A stretch of DNA of 64,000 nucleotides from Gammaproteobacteria bacterium (GTDB taxonomy: Bacteria > Pseudomonadota > Gammaproteobacteria > Methylococcales > Methylomonadaceae). The stretch lies in assembly GCA_018830325.1 (NCBI GenBank), contig JAHJSQ010000098.1, positions 1-64,000 of the forward strand, read 5' to 3'. The notes under the pieces were generated by a model that worked only from the letters and a program-made list of their open reading frames with translations, was not told the origin of the DNA and ran no database searches. The stretch's first letter is position 1. The number at the start of each line of letters is the position of its first letter. The position numbers were made by a program, and so were the translations under genes. This document shows, piece by piece, positions 15,274 to 24,232 of the stretch.

Positions 15274-16462
15274 AACCTATCTTGCGAAACGGGATAACCT
15301 CCGCGCCATTGCGTAACCCGTCCAAATGATCCGCCCAAGATTGCATCATCTTGACCCGCTCCGGGAGATATTGCGCCCGGTTATAGGCTGCGCGAACATT
15401 ATCCCTAGGCATGTGGCATAACTGCCGCTCGATCGCATCGGGCGAGAATCCTAATTCGTTCAGGATCGTTGATGCGACACTTCGAAAGCCGTGCGCCGTC
15501 ATCGTCTTGCCGTCATAGCCTAGAGTCTTTAATGCTTGATTGACTGTATTTTCGGATAATGGCCGGCCCGGTCGTGTTGTGAATACATATTCCTGGGTTC
15601 CGGTTATCAGTTTGATGCTAGACAGGATCTCTACCGCCTGCCGGCTCAATGGAACGATATGCTGGACCTCGGTCTTGGTGACAAGGTATCGCCATTCTTC
15701 AGCGTCCAGGTCAATATCTGCCCAACGCATTTGTCGAATTTCGCCGGGACGCTGAAAGAGTAGGGCTGATATTTTTAACGCGCATTGCGTTATGAGTGAA
15801 CCCTCATAGCCGTATATGTCGCGGAGCAGTTTCGATAATTGCCGCGGGTCGGTGATCGCTGCTCGATGTTCGACCTTGAACGCCGGTATCTGTTTTGCTA
15901 CCGGCTGCGCGGGGTCGTAGTCTGTTATTCCGTGAGCGATTCCATAGGCGAATACTGAGGATATATCAGCCCGCGCCCGATGCGCTGTCTCAAGCTGCCC
16001 TGATTCGATCAATGGCTTTAGCGTGCTGTAAATGTCTGGGGCCTTTATGTCTACCAATGGCATCGGGCCTAATTTTGGAAACAGGTGCATTTCGAATCGG
16101 CGGATTCGTTTTTTATGCGTTATCGGTTTGATCGTGTGCTCTATCGACTTTGACCAGTCTCTAGACACTCGCTCAAAATTTTGCAATAGCGCCCGATTTT
16201 CGGCTTTTTGTTTTGCGCCAGGGTCTATGCCTTCATCAAGTTGCCTTCTGGCGTCGTGTAGTTTGTTTCTTGCCGATTTAAGGCTTGTTTCAGGGTAAAC
16301 ACCCAATGCTAAGGTTTTTCGTTTTCCTGCGTAGCGGTAATCGAATCGAAAATATTTCGACCCGTTCGGCTTGACTAGGACATACAAGCCTTTTTCGTCT
16401 GACAATTTAAAAGCTTTGTCTGTCGGCTTGGCGTTTTTTATGGCGGGATCTGTTAGTAGCAT
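15272..16462 (-). CDS. P4-type tyrosine integrase
   Basis: The 396-residue protein has the N-terminal DUF4102-type domain (AIKNAKPTDKAFKLSDEKGL), a core-binding region and a C-terminal catalytic domain. Visible catalytic residues are Arg in FQRPGEIRQMRW, the HGFRSVAST box, His in CHMPRDNVRAAYNR and the Tyr in AAYNR. It integrates at the 3' end of the adjacent tRNA-Leu. The gene lies at the tRNA-proximal end, facing away from it, as in P4-like islands. Confidence 0.93.
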   Translation of the reverse strand: MLLTDPAIKNAKPTDKAFKLSDEKGLYVLVKPNGSKYFRFDYRYAGKRKTLALGVYPETSLKSARNKLHDARRQLDEGIDPGAKQKAENRALLQNFERVSRDWSKSIEHTIKPITHKKRIRRFEMHLFPKLGPMPLVDIKAPDIYSTLKPLIESGQLETAHRARADISSVFAYGIAHGITDYDPAQPVAKQIPAFKVEHRAAITDPRQLSKLLRDIYGYEGSLITQCALKISALLFQRPGEIRQMRWADIDLDAEEWRYLVTKTEVQHIVPLSRQAVEILSSIKLITGTQEYVFTTRPGRPLSENTVNQALKTLGYDGKTMTAHGFRSVASTILNELGFSPDAIERQLCHMPRDNVRAAYNRAQYLPERVKMMQSWADHLDGLRNGAEVIPFRKIG

Positions 16463-16520
16463 TTGACGGTATCTCTTTGGCTATGAAATTTGATACCGTC
16501 AAAAGTACCGTCAAATTTGG
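16463..16520. promoter_or_regulatory. Integrase leader with arm-type repeats
   Basis: The segment just before the integrase start contains inverted TTTGACGGTA and TACCGTCAAA units and the direct pair ACCGTCAAAAGTACCGTC (16493-16515). This fits an integrase promoter that overlaps arm-binding sites. The same layout is repeated at 5565-5640. Confidence 0.5.
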
Positions 16521-16566
16521 CTGTACGTCAATGACCTTATTAAACCTAGCTAAACAAAAAAGGCAT

Positions 16567-16605
16567 AAAAAAAGCCCGCGAAGCTAGATAACTTGCGGGC
16601 TTTTT
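16567..16605. terminator. Bidirectional terminator after tRNA-Leu
   Basis: AAAAAAAGCCCGC-GAAG and CTT-GCGGGCTTTTT form a stem flanked by A and T runs on both sides. It terminates the tRNA transcript on the minus strand and could insulate the element. Confidence 0.75.
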
Positions 16606-16636
16606 GTGTTTTATGAAACTTTGTTGAACTTCCTCC

Positions 16637-16723
16637 TGGTGCCTGGGGCCGGAATCGAACCGGCACGGGATTGCTCCCGAGGGATTTTAAGTCCCTTGCG
16701 TCTACCAATTTCGCCACCCAGGC
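16637..16723 (-). tRNA. tRNA-Leu (anticodon UAA)
   Basis: The 87-nt sequence folds with acceptor GCCTGGG/CCAGGC, a D-arm with GGTAGAC, the anticodon loop CTTAAAA (anticodon TAA), a long class II variable arm CGGGAGCAATCCCG, the T-loop TTCGATT and an encoded CCA end. The long variable arm and the anticodon identify Leu. Its 3' end is the attachment target of the neighbouring integrase. Confidence 0.95.
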
Positions 16724-17147
16724 ATTTAAGGATGTCGTAGAGCTGCGCATTGTACCTTATGCGGGACGGCATTCGCCAGTATTTTTTTACTTGCGTTTTG
16801 TTTCTAGCGAAACGGATTTTTCTTATTAAGATACGCTTACGGGCAAATTCATAAAACGACGATATGTTGCGACTTCCCAATGTAGAATGTTTTCATAAAC
16901 GCCAACTTAATGCCTATTCTATAGTGCATTTGCGGCTTTATTCGTTATCTCGCTAAGGATTGCCGATATCCAGATTAGATGGGATCTGAAGATACGCATA
17001 GCCATCCGTAGTCCTTGATTCCGCCAATCCCTGATGTAATGACGCGTTTTTCCTTAAATTGGCGCCTACTTGGAATGTTCTTCCGTTTTGCCATTGCCTG
17101 GTTTCGAGATACGTTTGAAATCAATACTTTTACTTGAGGAACACGTT

Positions 17148-17819
17148 TTGCATTCATCATTTCTGAGTTCGTTTTTTATCCGTTGCTTGTTAATCGCTAC
17201 ACTCTCGGGGCTTGGCTCGGTTTCTGCCGATACAAGCCGGCTAGTGGTCGGTGAATTCTCCTCCGGCAGCCTTGCCGGCTGGAAACCTAAATCGTTTAAA
17301 GGCACTACGCTTTATACAATCGAGTTGTTAGATGATGTTCGCGTATTAAGAGCGAAGAGCGAACAAACGGCGTCCGGCTTATTTAAAGAGCAGCGTATCG
17401 ATCTTCAAAAAACGCCTTATTTGAATTGGCGATGGCGCATAGAAAATCGTTTGGGAAAGATCGACGAACAAAGTAAGACCGGCGACGATTATGCGGCCCG
17501 TATCTATGTGGTGGTTAGCGGCGGCTGGGCATTCTGGCGAACGCGGGCGATCAATTATGTTTGGGCCGGGAATTCACCGAAAGGCATGGTCTGGCCGAAT
17601 GCTTTTGCCGGTCGTAATGCGATGATGATCGCTTTGCGTTCGGCTGACGATCAAACCGCTACTTGGTATCAGGAAAAACGTAACATACAGCGCGATTTGG
17701 AAGCGCAATTCGGCGAAGCTATTCGCTACATTGATGCCGTGGCATTGATGACCGATACCGATAATGCCAGCGGGAGCGCCGAGGCTTATTACGGCGATAT
17801 TTATTTCTCTCGGGATTAA
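17148..17819 (+). CDS. DUF3047 exported protein
   Basis: The chosen TTG start has GAGG 8 bases upstream and gives a 223-residue protein with a good signal peptide (SSFFIRCLLIATLSGLGSVSA). An ATG further upstream at 17070 would add 26 residues before the signal. The mature part matches DUF3047: VVGEFSSGSLAGWKPKSFKG, LNWRWRIEN, DDYAARIYVVVSGG, INYVWAGNSPKG and a final AYYGDIYF. The fold is probably a beta-sandwich; the biological role is unknown. The 420-bp gap before it holds the tRNA-Leu promoter region and no other gene I can see. Confidence 0.8.
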   Translation: MHSSFLSSFFIRCLLIATLSGLGSVSADTSRLVVGEFSSGSLAGWKPKSFKGTTLYTIELLDDVRVLRAKSEQTASGLFKEQRIDLQKTPYLNWRWRIENRLGKIDEQSKTGDDYAARIYVVVSGGWAFWRTRAINYVWAGNSPKGMVWPNAFAGRNAMMIALRSADDQTATWYQEKRNIQRDLEAQFGEAIRYIDAVALMTDTDNASGSAEAYYGDIYFSRD

Positions 17820-18053
17820 TTGTAAGTATTCAGCCCCCTATTTGAAAAAGAGAGCCAGGGGAGATTGTTTAAATAACCCCCCTCAATCCCCCTTTTTCTA
17901 AGGGGAGGACAATATTGCTGTAATTTGGCAACGGGGTCTGAATGCTTACGAAAAAATTCATTTCGTTATAACGTCAAAAATAAAACCGCGCATCGGCATT
18001 GTTTTGCGCAAAGTATATAATGACCGGTTTGCCGACTTTATTCAGACGTAGCA

Positions 18054-21000
18054 ATGACCGATCAAAAGAAGATTTTAAGTTCCGATATCCGTTACGAATG
18101 CGGCGACTCCGCTTATACGCGCGGGCTCAGCTATTACCAAAGCGGCATGGTATCGAAAATGAACATTGTCGAAGAGGGTGACCGGCATGTCCAATTGACG
18201 TCCTCGGTCAAAGGGAGCGGTAACAACCATTATCAACAAAATATAAAAGTCACCTGGAACGACAAATTCAATAATGTTGAAATCTTCGGCTATTGCTCCT
18301 GTCCGATGCATTTTAACTGTAAGCATGTCGCGGCGGTTTGCCTTAAATACCGCAATGACATGACCGACATGCCTATTAAAACCGCTAGCCATACATCAAG
18401 TTGGCTGGGTTGGCTCGAAACACTTAACAAACAAACATCCGCCAAATCGCCTTATCAAGATTTTCTTGCCTATACCCTGCTGCCGGCCTCGAAAAAAGGG
18501 GAGTTCAATCTCGATTTGACGATTACCCGTGAAAAGAAAACCGGCGGTCTATCCAAGGGCCGTAAAACTACAGTCAATAATCTGCGCTATGGATATGCTT
18601 CAAACACTTATTTTCAAGAAGGCGACGAAGAACTCATTCGTTTAATCACCGCTTTACCCAGTACTTATGAAGGCGTACCGATCATTAACGGCGCGACTGG
18701 TTATTTGGTTATAACACAAGCCGTTAAAACCGGACGTTTGTTTTATCAGTCATTGGATGAACCGGCGATAACGAACGGCGAATTACGCGATTTAAATTTC
18801 GAATGGCTCATGCAGGATAATGGCGATTTTCAGTTGGTATTGACCATCGAACATGACGCTATTTTAATCTTGACCGAACCGCCGATGTATCTGGAGCCGG
18901 CAAACGGTTTAATCGGGCCTTTGAATGTACATGGAATCGATTTTCAACAATTGCAAAAAATTCTGACGATTCCGCGTATTCCCGCCGAAGCCGCCGAAGA
19001 GTTTAGCGAGCGTTTAACGCTTCAGCATCCCGAATTACCTTTACCGCCGCCGCGCAGGATTGAAATCGTTGAACTGCGGGGTCAAAAGCCCCGCCCGAAA
19101 CTGACATTGTTCGGCACGCAATTTACGACGTCGAATTATGTCCATGCAATGTCGGTCAGTTTCGATTATTCCGGGCATATTTTTGCGGCGCATCCACTCG
19201 AAAGAAACAAGGCGAACAGTTTTTATTCGAAAACGGATAATGCTTCAGCCGAATCGGAGCGCCTTGTTTGGGAAGTGATTAAAACCGAACAAGGCTTATT
19301 GCGTATCGCACGCGATCAGGCTGCCGAATCCGAGGCGATTCAACGCTTAACCGACCAAGGCTTCCGATCGATGGATTGGCCCGGCAACACGGAATTCGTC
19401 ATGACGGCGCAGACGGAACCCTCGGACGCGAATGGGGCGGTTCGATGGGGCACATTCGTGCAAAACAGCGTTCCCGAACTGGAACAAGCCGGTTGGTTGA
19501 TTGAAATTAACGATAGCTTTTTGATGAAATTCCAGGAGGCCGATACTTGGAATGCTGAAATCGACGAAAGCGGTAACGATTGGTTTGAAATGCGTTTTAA
19601 CATCAACGTGGACGGTCAATCGTTACCGCTTTTGCCATTGATCATGCCGGTCTTGGAAAATTTTAAAGGGGACCAATTACCCGAAATTCTTAGCATTCCG
19701 ATGGGTGAGCATCAATACTTAAACATTCCGTCGGAGCGTATCAAGCCGTTCTTGGATATCTTGTTCGAGTTATTCGATGCCGGTACTTACAGTGACCAGG
19801 GCGTATTGACCTTATCACGTTTTAATTCGGTCGCATTAGCCGATTTGGAAACGCACAGTTACGGCCTTTTCAGCCTAAAAGGCGGTAAGGCGCTTCGCGA
19901 AGTCGCTAAGAAGTTACGGGATTTCAAAGGTATCGCCAACGTTGCGCCGCCCGAAGGCTTGAATGCGCAATTGCGCGACTATCAACAACTAGGGCTCAAT
20001 TGGCTGCAATTTATGCGCGAATATCAATTCGCGGGAATTTTGGCCGACGATATGGGGCTCGGTAAAACCATTCAAACGCTAGCGCATATCCAACTGGAAA
20101 AAGAGCAGGGGCGCTTGACTGCTCCTTGTCTAATCATCGCCCCAACCAGCCTGATGGGCAATTGGCGACGCGAGGCCGAGCGCTTTACACCGAATTTGAG
20201 TGTCTTGATACTACAAGGCGTCGACCGAAAACAACATTTTCATAAAATCAACGATTTCGATATCGTGCTGACGACCTATCCTTTGTTGCCTCGTGATGAG
20301 GAAGCGTTGATCGAACCCGATTATCATTATTTGATACTCGATGAAGCGCAAATCATCAAGAACCCCAAGGCCAAGGCATCGGCCATCGTCAGAAGAATCA
20401 ATGCGAATCATCGATTATGTTTAACCGGCACGCCGCTGGAAAATCACTTGGGCGAATTATGGGCGCAATTCGATTTCTTGATGCCTGGCTTTCTCGGCGA
20501 CAGCGCTTTTTTCAAGCGCATCTATCGTACGCCGATCGAAACCCACGGCGACTATGAGCAACGCAAGCGCTTGTCGCGCCGACTCGAACCTTTTTTGCTG
20601 CGTCGGACCAAGCAAGAGGTTGCCAAAGAGTTACCACCGAAAACCGAAATGATCCGCTCGGTGCCGCTAGACTCCAAACAGGCTGCCTTATACGAGAGTA
20701 TAAGATTGACCATGGAGAAGAAAGTTCGCGATGCGATTGCACAAAAAGGACTGGCGCGCAGCCACATTACGATATTGGACGCCTTGCTGAAACTGCGCCA
20801 AACCTGCTGCGATCCGAGAACGTTAAACTTGAAAGAGGCGCAAAAAGTCAAACAGTCGGCTAAACTCGATTTATTGATGGAGTTGCTGCCCGAGTTACTC
20901 GAGGAAGGCCGTAGAATTTTGGTATTCTCGCAATTCACGAAGATGATCGCACTCATCGAAGCGGAATTGAAAACCCGGAAAATTGCTTATAGTAAATTGA

Positions 21001-21371
21001 CCGGCCAGACTAAAAACCGTGACGAAGCGATTAATTTATTTACCGGCGGCACAGTCGACGTATTTCTGATTAGTCTCAAGGCGGGCGGTGTCGGCTTAAA
21101 TCTTACCGAGGCCGATACCGTGATCATTTACGATCCGTGGTGGAATCCTGCTGTGGAAAGTCAAGCCGCGGACCGGGCTTATCGAATCGGTCAAGACAAG
21201 CCGGTATTCGTTTATAAACTGATTACCGAAAATACGGTCGAAGAGAAAATTCTTGCCTTACAGGAAAAAAAGCGTGCATTGGCGTCCGGGGTTTATCAGG
21301 AAAACAACGAGCAAGGTTTTAATTTGACTGCGGAGGATTTGACCGCATTATTCGATCCGGTACAGTCGTAG
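18054..21371 (+). CDS. SNF2-family helicase with SWIM zinc finger
   Basis: The 1105-residue protein has an N-terminal SWIM motif (CSCPMHFNCKHVAAVCL, about residues 82-98), a long middle region and a C-terminal SNF2 ATPase. Visible motifs are LADDMGLGKTIQTL (~residue 663), LILDEAQIIKNP (~762), LTGTPLENHLGELW, FSQFTKMI, then SLKAGGVGLNLTEADTVI and ADRAYRIGQ. Bacterial proteins of this RapA/HepA-like type translocate on DNA and are thought to remodel nucleoprotein complexes. No restriction or methylase gene is adjacent, so a defence role is not indicated. Confidence 0.93.
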   Translation: MTDQKKILSSDIRYECGDSAYTRGLSYYQSGMVSKMNIVEEGDRHVQLTSSVKGSGNNHYQQNIKVTWNDKFNNVEIFGYCSCPMHFNCKHVAAVCLKYRNDMTDMPIKTASHTSSWLGWLETLNKQTSAKSPYQDFLAYTLLPASKKGEFNLDLTITREKKTGGLSKGRKTTVNNLRYGYASNTYFQEGDEELIRLITALPSTYEGVPIINGATGYLVITQAVKTGRLFYQSLDEPAITNGELRDLNFEWLMQDNGDFQLVLTIEHDAILILTEPPMYLEPANGLIGPLNVHGIDFQQLQKILTIPRIPAEAAEEFSERLTLQHPELPLPPPRRIEIVELRGQKPRPKLTLFGTQFTTSNYVHAMSVSFDYSGHIFAAHPLERNKANSFYSKTDNASAESERLVWEVIKTEQGLLRIARDQAAESEAIQRLTDQGFRSMDWPGNTEFVMTAQTEPSDANGAVRWGTFVQNSVPELEQAGWLIEINDSFLMKFQEADTWNAEIDESGNDWFEMRFNINVDGQSLPLLPLIMPVLENFKGDQLPEILSIPMGEHQYLNIPSERIKPFLDILFELFDAGTYSDQGVLTLSRFNSVALADLETHSYGLFSLKGGKALREVAKKLRDFKGIANVAPPEGLNAQLRDYQQLGLNWLQFMREYQFAGILADDMGLGKTIQTLAHIQLEKEQGRLTAPCLIIAPTSLMGNWRREAERFTPNLSVLILQGVDRKQHFHKINDFDIVLTTYPLLPRDEEALIEPDYHYLILDEAQIIKNPKAKASAIVRRINANHRLCLTGTPLENHLGELWAQFDFLMPGFLGDSAFFKRIYRTPIETHGDYEQRKRLSRRLEPFLLRRTKQEVAKELPPKTEMIRSVPLDSKQAALYESIRLTMEKKVRDAIAQKGLARSHITILDALLKLRQTCCDPRTLNLKEAQKVKQSAKLDLLMELLPELLEEGRRILVFSQFTKMIALIEAELKTRKIAYSKLTGQTKNRDEAINLFTGGTVDVFLISLKAGGVGLNLTEADTVIIYDPWWNPAVESQAADRAYRIGQDKPVFVYKLITENTVEEKILALQEKKRALASGVYQENNEQGFNLTAEDLTALFDPVQS

Positions 21372-21549
21372 GCATTGATCCAATAAAAAGCATTTTGTCC
21401 TCGAAACACACGAAAATATTTGATATCTTGGCAGGCTGAGGTTTGCAGCCGGCGAAACGAACGGTTGCGTCAGCCAAAATCGTTTAAAAATGCAAACTTC
21501 GTGTAATCTGTGATCATTGAGATCAATCATAATAACCGGGCTTTAAACG

Positions 21550-23529
21550 ATGAACGATTATCCGCCGCATATTGAAGTCATCAATGATGCAGGTCATTAC
21601 CCGCCTGGCTCGCCGCCTCAACGCTGGTTTATCTCCCGTTTGCCAATCTTTCTCGGTGTATTCCTGAGTGCATTGTTCATCGGCTTGGCTTACAACTACA
21701 GCCGCCCTGCAATATACCGCAGCACGGCAACCTTACTGACTTCGGCAATGACCGCGATCGATCAGGCCTCGGAAACCGCCGATATCCAGCATGTCGCGAT
21801 ACAACGGCAAATTTTGCTGGGCCGCGAACTATTGGATGAAACGCTCAAGAGACTCGAGATAACACATCCGCAAGCCAATCTCACTTTAGAAGACGTCAAG
21901 GAAATCTTGCAAGTCCAATCGTTGCCCGACACGCAATTGGTCGAAATGCAGGCCGAGGGCGAAATGCCGGAGATTTTATCGGCTTTGATCAATACTTGGA
22001 TAGACGTATATTTGGATGCCAGAGCGGCGGAAATCGAAAGCAGCAAAGGTAAGACAATACAAATCGTCAAGGATGAGTTGGATGAATTGGAAATTAAAAT
22101 CGAACAAGCTCGGAACGCGCTGATCGAATTTAGGAACGAACATGACATCGCTTCAACCGAGCGCCAAGAAAATACGGTATTGGCCAAATTAACCGGGCTA
22201 ACTGCGGCATTGAATAACGCCAATGAGGCCGAAGTTAAAGCCAAGGCCCGACTCGAAGCCGTCGAAAAGGCCATTGAGGAAGGTCAAGCCGTCGTGCCGA
22301 CTCAGGATCAACGTAGCCTTGAACAACTGGAACAGCGGTTGCAACAGCTCAAGGAAAAGCTGGCCGAATTCGACAAACGCTATACCCGGGAATACCTGGC
22401 TCGGCAACCGTCGATGAGGTTCATTCCCGAGGAAATCAAAAAACTCGAAAAGGAAATCGCCGCCAAGCAACAATACGGCACAAGAATCGTGCATACCGAT
22501 GCGATGCAAGAATACCAGGCCGCTAAAATGACGCTCGATCGTATTCGTCAACAGCTCGAGGACCACAAACGCATGGCGTCGGAGTTTAGCTCGCGTTTCG
22601 CGCAACACGAAACTCTGAAAGCCGATCTCGATGGACTCGAAAAAATTTACCGTGAAACGCAAGAACGCCTGGTTCAAATCGAAACGCGTCCGGTTGAAAA
22701 ATACCCTCAGGTTACCGTGATTGACCGAGCCTTTCTTGCCCGCGATCCCATCAGCCCGAATTACAACCGAGATACAGTGATTATCGTTATCGGTTCAGTC
22801 ATGCTCGGACTGTTCGGCGTTTGGCTGGCCGAGTTTTTACATCCGCCCCGCAAAAAGCAAGCGGACTTCGATTTATCTGGCTTATCAACTTATCCGAATC
22901 TAGGTTTTGGCGTCGGACGTTTGGACCTACCGCAAATCTCGCCCGAAAGGCTGGCGCAAATCCGCAATCATCAGCGACTGAATGCGCCAATGCCGCGGGA
23001 ATTGTCGGATGCCGATTTGCGCGGGTTGCTCAATGCTTCGAATACGATGGGCAGGCAGCTGATTGTTTTATTATTGCTTGGTGTTACATTGAAGGAGGCC
23101 GCGGCATTGACTCCGGACAACTTCGATGCAGAGGCAGGAGAGATTCGGTTGAGCGGTCCCGTACCGAGAAACATTCCGCTCGACGGTCTATTGAGTTATT
23201 TTAACGAGCAACATCGGTTTCCGGCCTGGTATACCGATAGCCCGCTAGCGATCGACGGTCTTTCCGCGATTATAAGCGTTGCGGCAATCGATGCCGGCAT
23301 GACACATCCCGAAGATTTCAATGCCGATGCCATTCGCCATACCTACATCGTGTATCTAATAAGACAAGGTTTGAAGTTATCCGAACTTGAAAACATCGTC
23401 GGAACGATACCGCCCACCGATTTAGTCGAATACGGCCGTTATTCGCCGTTACGCCCCGGTCTTTCAGTGACCGAAATCAACCGAATCCATCCGGCTTTGG
23501 AAGCGGAAGCGCTTCCGCCGGCGCAATGA
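21550..23529 (+). CDS. Wzz/GumC-type co-polymerase fused to a tyrosine-recombinase-like domain
   Basis: The 659-residue protein starts with a cytoplasmic tail, TM1 (~residues 31-49), a long periplasmic coiled-coil region (~residues 160-370) and TM2 (~residues 408-430). This is the Wzz/GNVR layout of polysaccharide co-polymerases. Instead of a BY-kinase, the cytoplasmic C-terminus (~475-645) resembles a phage-integrase catalytic domain: LSDADLRGLLNAS, LLLLGVTLKEAAALTPDNFD, then AIRHTYIVYLIRQGLKLSEL. The first catalytic Arg and the His of HxxR are not where they should be, so recombination is unlikely. A DNA- or protein-binding role is possible. Confidence 0.8.
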   Translation: MNDYPPHIEVINDAGHYPPGSPPQRWFISRLPIFLGVFLSALFIGLAYNYSRPAIYRSTATLLTSAMTAIDQASETADIQHVAIQRQILLGRELLDETLKRLEITHPQANLTLEDVKEILQVQSLPDTQLVEMQAEGEMPEILSALINTWIDVYLDARAAEIESSKGKTIQIVKDELDELEIKIEQARNALIEFRNEHDIASTERQENTVLAKLTGLTAALNNANEAEVKAKARLEAVEKAIEEGQAVVPTQDQRSLEQLEQRLQQLKEKLAEFDKRYTREYLARQPSMRFIPEEIKKLEKEIAAKQQYGTRIVHTDAMQEYQAAKMTLDRIRQQLEDHKRMASEFSSRFAQHETLKADLDGLEKIYRETQERLVQIETRPVEKYPQVTVIDRAFLARDPISPNYNRDTVIIVIGSVMLGLFGVWLAEFLHPPRKKQADFDLSGLSTYPNLGFGVGRLDLPQISPERLAQIRNHQRLNAPMPRELSDADLRGLLNASNTMGRQLIVLLLLGVTLKEAAALTPDNFDAEAGEIRLSGPVPRNIPLDGLLSYFNEQHRFPAWYTDSPLAIDGLSAIISVAAIDAGMTHPEDFNADAIRHTYIVYLIRQGLKLSELENIVGTIPPTDLVEYGRYSPLRPGLSVTEINRIHPALEAEALPPAQ

Positions 23530-23542
23530 ACGAAAACAAATC

Positions 23543-24232
23543 GTGCGCTTTTCGATCATAATCCCGACACTCAACGAACAAACCTCGATCATTGAGTGCC
23601 TTGGCAAATTGCAACACTTACGTAGGCATGCGGAAATCATCGTATCGGATGGCGGCAGTTGCGATGAGACCGTGACGCTGGCCGAGGGTCTGGCCGACCG
23701 CGTATTAACCGGCCCGGCCGGCCGCGCCAAGCAAATGAATCGCGGTGCACAGCATGCGCACGGCGAAATCTTGATCTTTTTGCATGCCGATACGGTACTG
23801 CCCGAACAAGCCTTGAACTCGATTACTCAAGCGCTGAACGAAGGCGCATGTTGGGGGCGTTTCAATATTCGTCTGAGCGGCCGCCATGCCATGTTGAAAG
23901 TGATTGCCGCATTAATGAACCTACGTTCACGATTGACCGGTATCGCGACCGGAGATCAGGCGATTTTCGTGAGTCGCAAAGCCTTCGATGCCGTGGGGGG
24001 CTTTCCCGATATCGCCTTGATGGAAGATATCGCGCTAAGCAAATCTTTGAAAAAATGGGGTAAACCCGCTTGTCTAATCGATCGTGTCGTCAGTTCCGGC
24101 AAACGCTGGGAAAACTATGGCCTATACCGAACGATTCTATTGATGTGGAGTCTAAGGCTACGTTATTTTTTGGGCAGTCATCCGGAGACATTGGCTTATC
24201 TCTATCGAACAGGAAAATTATGGAAACCGTAA
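23543..24232 (+). CDS. TIGR04283-family glycosyltransferase
   Basis: The 229-residue GT2-type enzyme shows FSIIIPTLNEQTSI, the DGGSCDET nucleotide-binding loop, AGRAKQMNRG, the LHADT metal-binding motif and a GDQAIF..R..F...GGFPDIALMEDI acceptor-site segment. Family members are annotated as transferases of arsenosugar biosynthesis or unknown lipid/sugar targets. The start is GTG, 13 bases after the upstream stop, so it is likely co-transcribed with the Wzz-like gene. Confidence 0.85.
   Translation: MRFSIIIPTLNEQTSIIECLGKLQHLRRHAEIIVSDGGSCDETVTLAEGLADRVLTGPAGRAKQMNRGAQHAHGEILIFLHADTVLPEQALNSITQALNEGACWGRFNIRLSGRHAMLKVIAALMNLRSRLTGIATGDQAIFVSRKAFDAVGGFPDIALMEDIALSKSLKKWGKPACLIDRVVSSGKRWENYGLYRTILLMWSLRLRYFLGSHPETLAYLYRTGKLWKP

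Larger units (their letters stand above)
5710..16637 (-). mobile_element. Phage-satellite-like integrative element at tRNA-Leu
   Basis: About 10.9 kb with all genes on the minus strand and many ATGA or TAATG overlaps. It encodes a P4-type integrase next to tRNA-Leu, an AlpA-like protein, two winged-helix proteins, a capsid protease with nested scaffold, a head decoration protein, a Mor-like activator, an ArdB-like antirestriction protein and many unknowns. No terminase, portal, major capsid, tail or lysis gene is present, and none of the frames looks broken. This favours a helper-dependent satellite over a decayed prophage. Arm-type repeats GTACCGTCAAAAGTACCGTC lie near both ends (5783-5803 and 16493-16515). 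Confidence 0.75.

Noticed and set aside
18054-21371. SNF2 helicase as part of a DISARM- or similar anti-phage system
   Set aside because: No methyltransferase, nuclease or other defence partner is adjacent. The SWIM plus SNF2 layout is common as a stand-alone chromosomal gene.
21550-23529. The Wzz-recombinase protein as an active integrase
   Set aside because: The first catalytic Arg is replaced in LLLGVTLKEA, and the HxxR box reads DxxR. The protein is membrane-anchored and has no att-like repeats around it.
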